Source: Sporopachydermia quercuum | Lineage: Eukaryota > Ascomycota > Sporopachydermiomycetes > Sporopachydermiales > Sporopachydermiaceae | Length of the DNA stretch: 64,000 nucleotides | Assembly: GCA_001599295.1 (NCBI GenBank) | Contig: BCGN01000002.1 | Location: forward strand, 1,612,001-1,676,000 | Reading direction: 5' to 3' | Shown: positions 62,497 to 64,000 of the stretch, piece by piece | How positions within the stretch are numbered: position 1 is the stretch's first letter | Layout of the letters: each line of letters opens with the position of its first letter | Translations under genes and position numbers: made by a program | The notes under the pieces: model-generated | Told to the model about the DNA's origin: nothing | What the model saw: the letters and a program-made list of their open reading frames with translations, nothing else | The model's database searches: none

Positions 62497-64000
62497 TCTC
62501 AAAATATTGTACGGTCCTAGTGGTTGGTCTTTTTTAACAATTGATCATTTTCAATCTTCAACCACATGACCTACTCTATACTTTTCTGATTATTGAAAAC
62601 CAAAAGATTCTACTTTATCAAGCAGTAGTATACTCTTCATAACATTTTTCGGTTAGATAACCAATATTTCGAAAATCCCTTAATCTACNAAGTGAAGAAG
62701 GAAAAAGAAATGAGAGATAGAGAGGAAAGAAGAAAGATATAAAGAATCTCAGAGAACGTGTAGCCTTTCCACTTGAACGAAACTGTTTTAGTATAGAGTT
62801 ATCCAGCTCTCTATAACAACCATTATGAATTAGCCAGTAGTTCTAACTATACTCTATTGGATACAGCAGCATATTATAATTTTTTTTATTTTCTCAGTCA
62901 TTCTTCGCCTATCTTAGAAAATCTAAACTTCGAGTTGATCGATTTGAGCAACACTTTTTGTTCTACAGTTCTAATAATACCATCATGCAAATTTTCGATA
63001 TGGTTACGTATAATGATTGTCTGTAAATGACCGATAAGATTTGTTCAATGTTACAAAATTCTAACGCTCTAATGGCTGCTTTGTGAAAATTTAATGATTT
63101 ATATGAAAACCTGATTGTCCATCGGCAATAACCTGATACTGACTACGGACACCAAGCTCAACCGACAATAAAAAAATTATTTTTCTTTGGTCAATTTCTG
63201 AGACTCCAACATAGTTAGTACATAGCAAATTGAATAATGCTNGTATTATAATAGTTTATCTGATTCATTGTAAATGATATTTCAACTTTTGAGAACAATC
63301 TCCTATATTTCAAATGATTCTTGTTGCGTATACGCTTGACTGTGTTGATAGTTTGGTTAGTATGAGGATATTAATNAGTGATTTCCTAATAAAGCGTTAA
63401 ATCCAATTTACCGTTGTAATTGGAAACTGAAACGCGATTCATTTGGTAAAGCATAAATTGTATCATTGGGGCAAACCCTTGCCTTGTGCAAGTTTCCACC
63501 TCAAAATGGATACATCTCATAATATTTNATTGGGAGAATGCTAACCTCATGCACACTATATGCAGAAAGCTGAATGAACAGCAAAGTTAAATNAATTACA
63601 GTACCTGATTCGGTAGGTACTACTTGGGGAAATGAATTTTTACGCGTNCAGGAATAACTCAATTCCAAAAATGCCATTCCAATTTACATTANGATTAGCT
63701 TAAGGTTTCATAAGTGAGATGAACCAAACTAAAATTAATTATTTGTCGAATTGCTAAAAATAGTTCTAATCATCTCATCTTCAAGGTATTAATGGATATT
63801 CGATTTTATTCGATTTNCTTGATTATTCCATTTGGAATGTTTCAAGCTTCTTATTGTTCAAAAGATGAGAAATCACAAATCACACCTTAATCTTAACGTG
63901 ATGAGGACAAGGTAGCCGAATATTGTTGAGACTGTAATATATATTTGAATTTGATTGAACTGGTTGCTCGGGGTTATTATCAAATTTACTGTCATGAAAC
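62497..64000. other. 1.5 kb region upstream of the Bni4-like gene to the window end
   Basis: AT-rich with a high density of ambiguous bases (at least eight n in about 600 bases after 63240). No open frame that I trust and no RNA gene are visible. Confidence 0.45.

Overview
The window is ordinary nuclear chromosome from an ascomycete budding yeast (Saccharomycotina). It is AT-rich, with about 26 protein genes and one tRNA gene in 64 kb. There are no rRNA genes, CRISPR arrays or recognisable mobile elements. Three things place it outside Saccharomyces and its close kin. It carries the 75 kDa subunit of respiratory complex I. CTG codons fall on invariant leucines, so this is not a CTG-Ser or CTG-Ala yeast. 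It is also rich in introns for a budding yeast: I could rebuild 17 introns in 10 genes. Most start GTATGT or GTAAGT, and nearly all have a CTAAC branch site only 7-22 bases before the 3' splice site. Several of these genes (RPL39, TOA2, the first exons of VMA10, SSO and UBC11) are invisible to simple ORF calling. Many isolated single n bases suggest masked heterozygous positions in a diploid assembly.

Layout. 0-8 kb: the tail of an unknown gene, ARG3 (ornithine carbamoyltransferase), a GPI-type cell-wall protein with charge-patterned repeats, RPL28, and the cell-cycle E2 UBC11. 8-20 kb: an RNase III with two dsRNA-binding domains (budding-yeast Dicer architecture), an alkyltransferase-like DNA-repair protein, the divergent ribosomal pair RPL39/RPS14, and the chromatin remodeller ISW2. 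20-31 kb: complex I NDUFS1 and a 1627-residue ankyrin-RCC1-BTB protein like IBTK, then a 2.9 kb gene-poor stretch. 31-43 kb: YIP3, TOA2, MPE1, HRT2 (YMR027W), TAP42 and NUP120. 44-57 kb: OLE1, an intron-bearing elongator tRNA-Met, BCD1, VMA10, MSC7, RRF1 and an SSO-type syntaxin. 57-64 kb: ARG82/IPK2 and a Bni4/Afr1-type protein split by a 1 kb intron.

These are housekeeping genes and do not form one pathway, but their order is informative. BCD1-VMA10-MSC7-RRF1 has the same order and orientations as S. cerevisiae YHR040W-YHR039C-A-YHR039C-YHR038W. TOA2-MPE1 and NUP120 are neighbours in S. cerevisiae (YKL057C-YKL059C), HRT2-TAP42 are neighbours there (YMR027W-YMR028W), and RPL39/RPS14B lie close together (YJL189W/YJL191W). 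The items most worth following up are the Dicer-like RNase III, the tRNA-Met intron, the tiny exons (3, 6, 10, 16, 17 and 18 nt), the ATL protein, and the cell-wall protein whose repeat core is bracketed by two Kex2-type sites.
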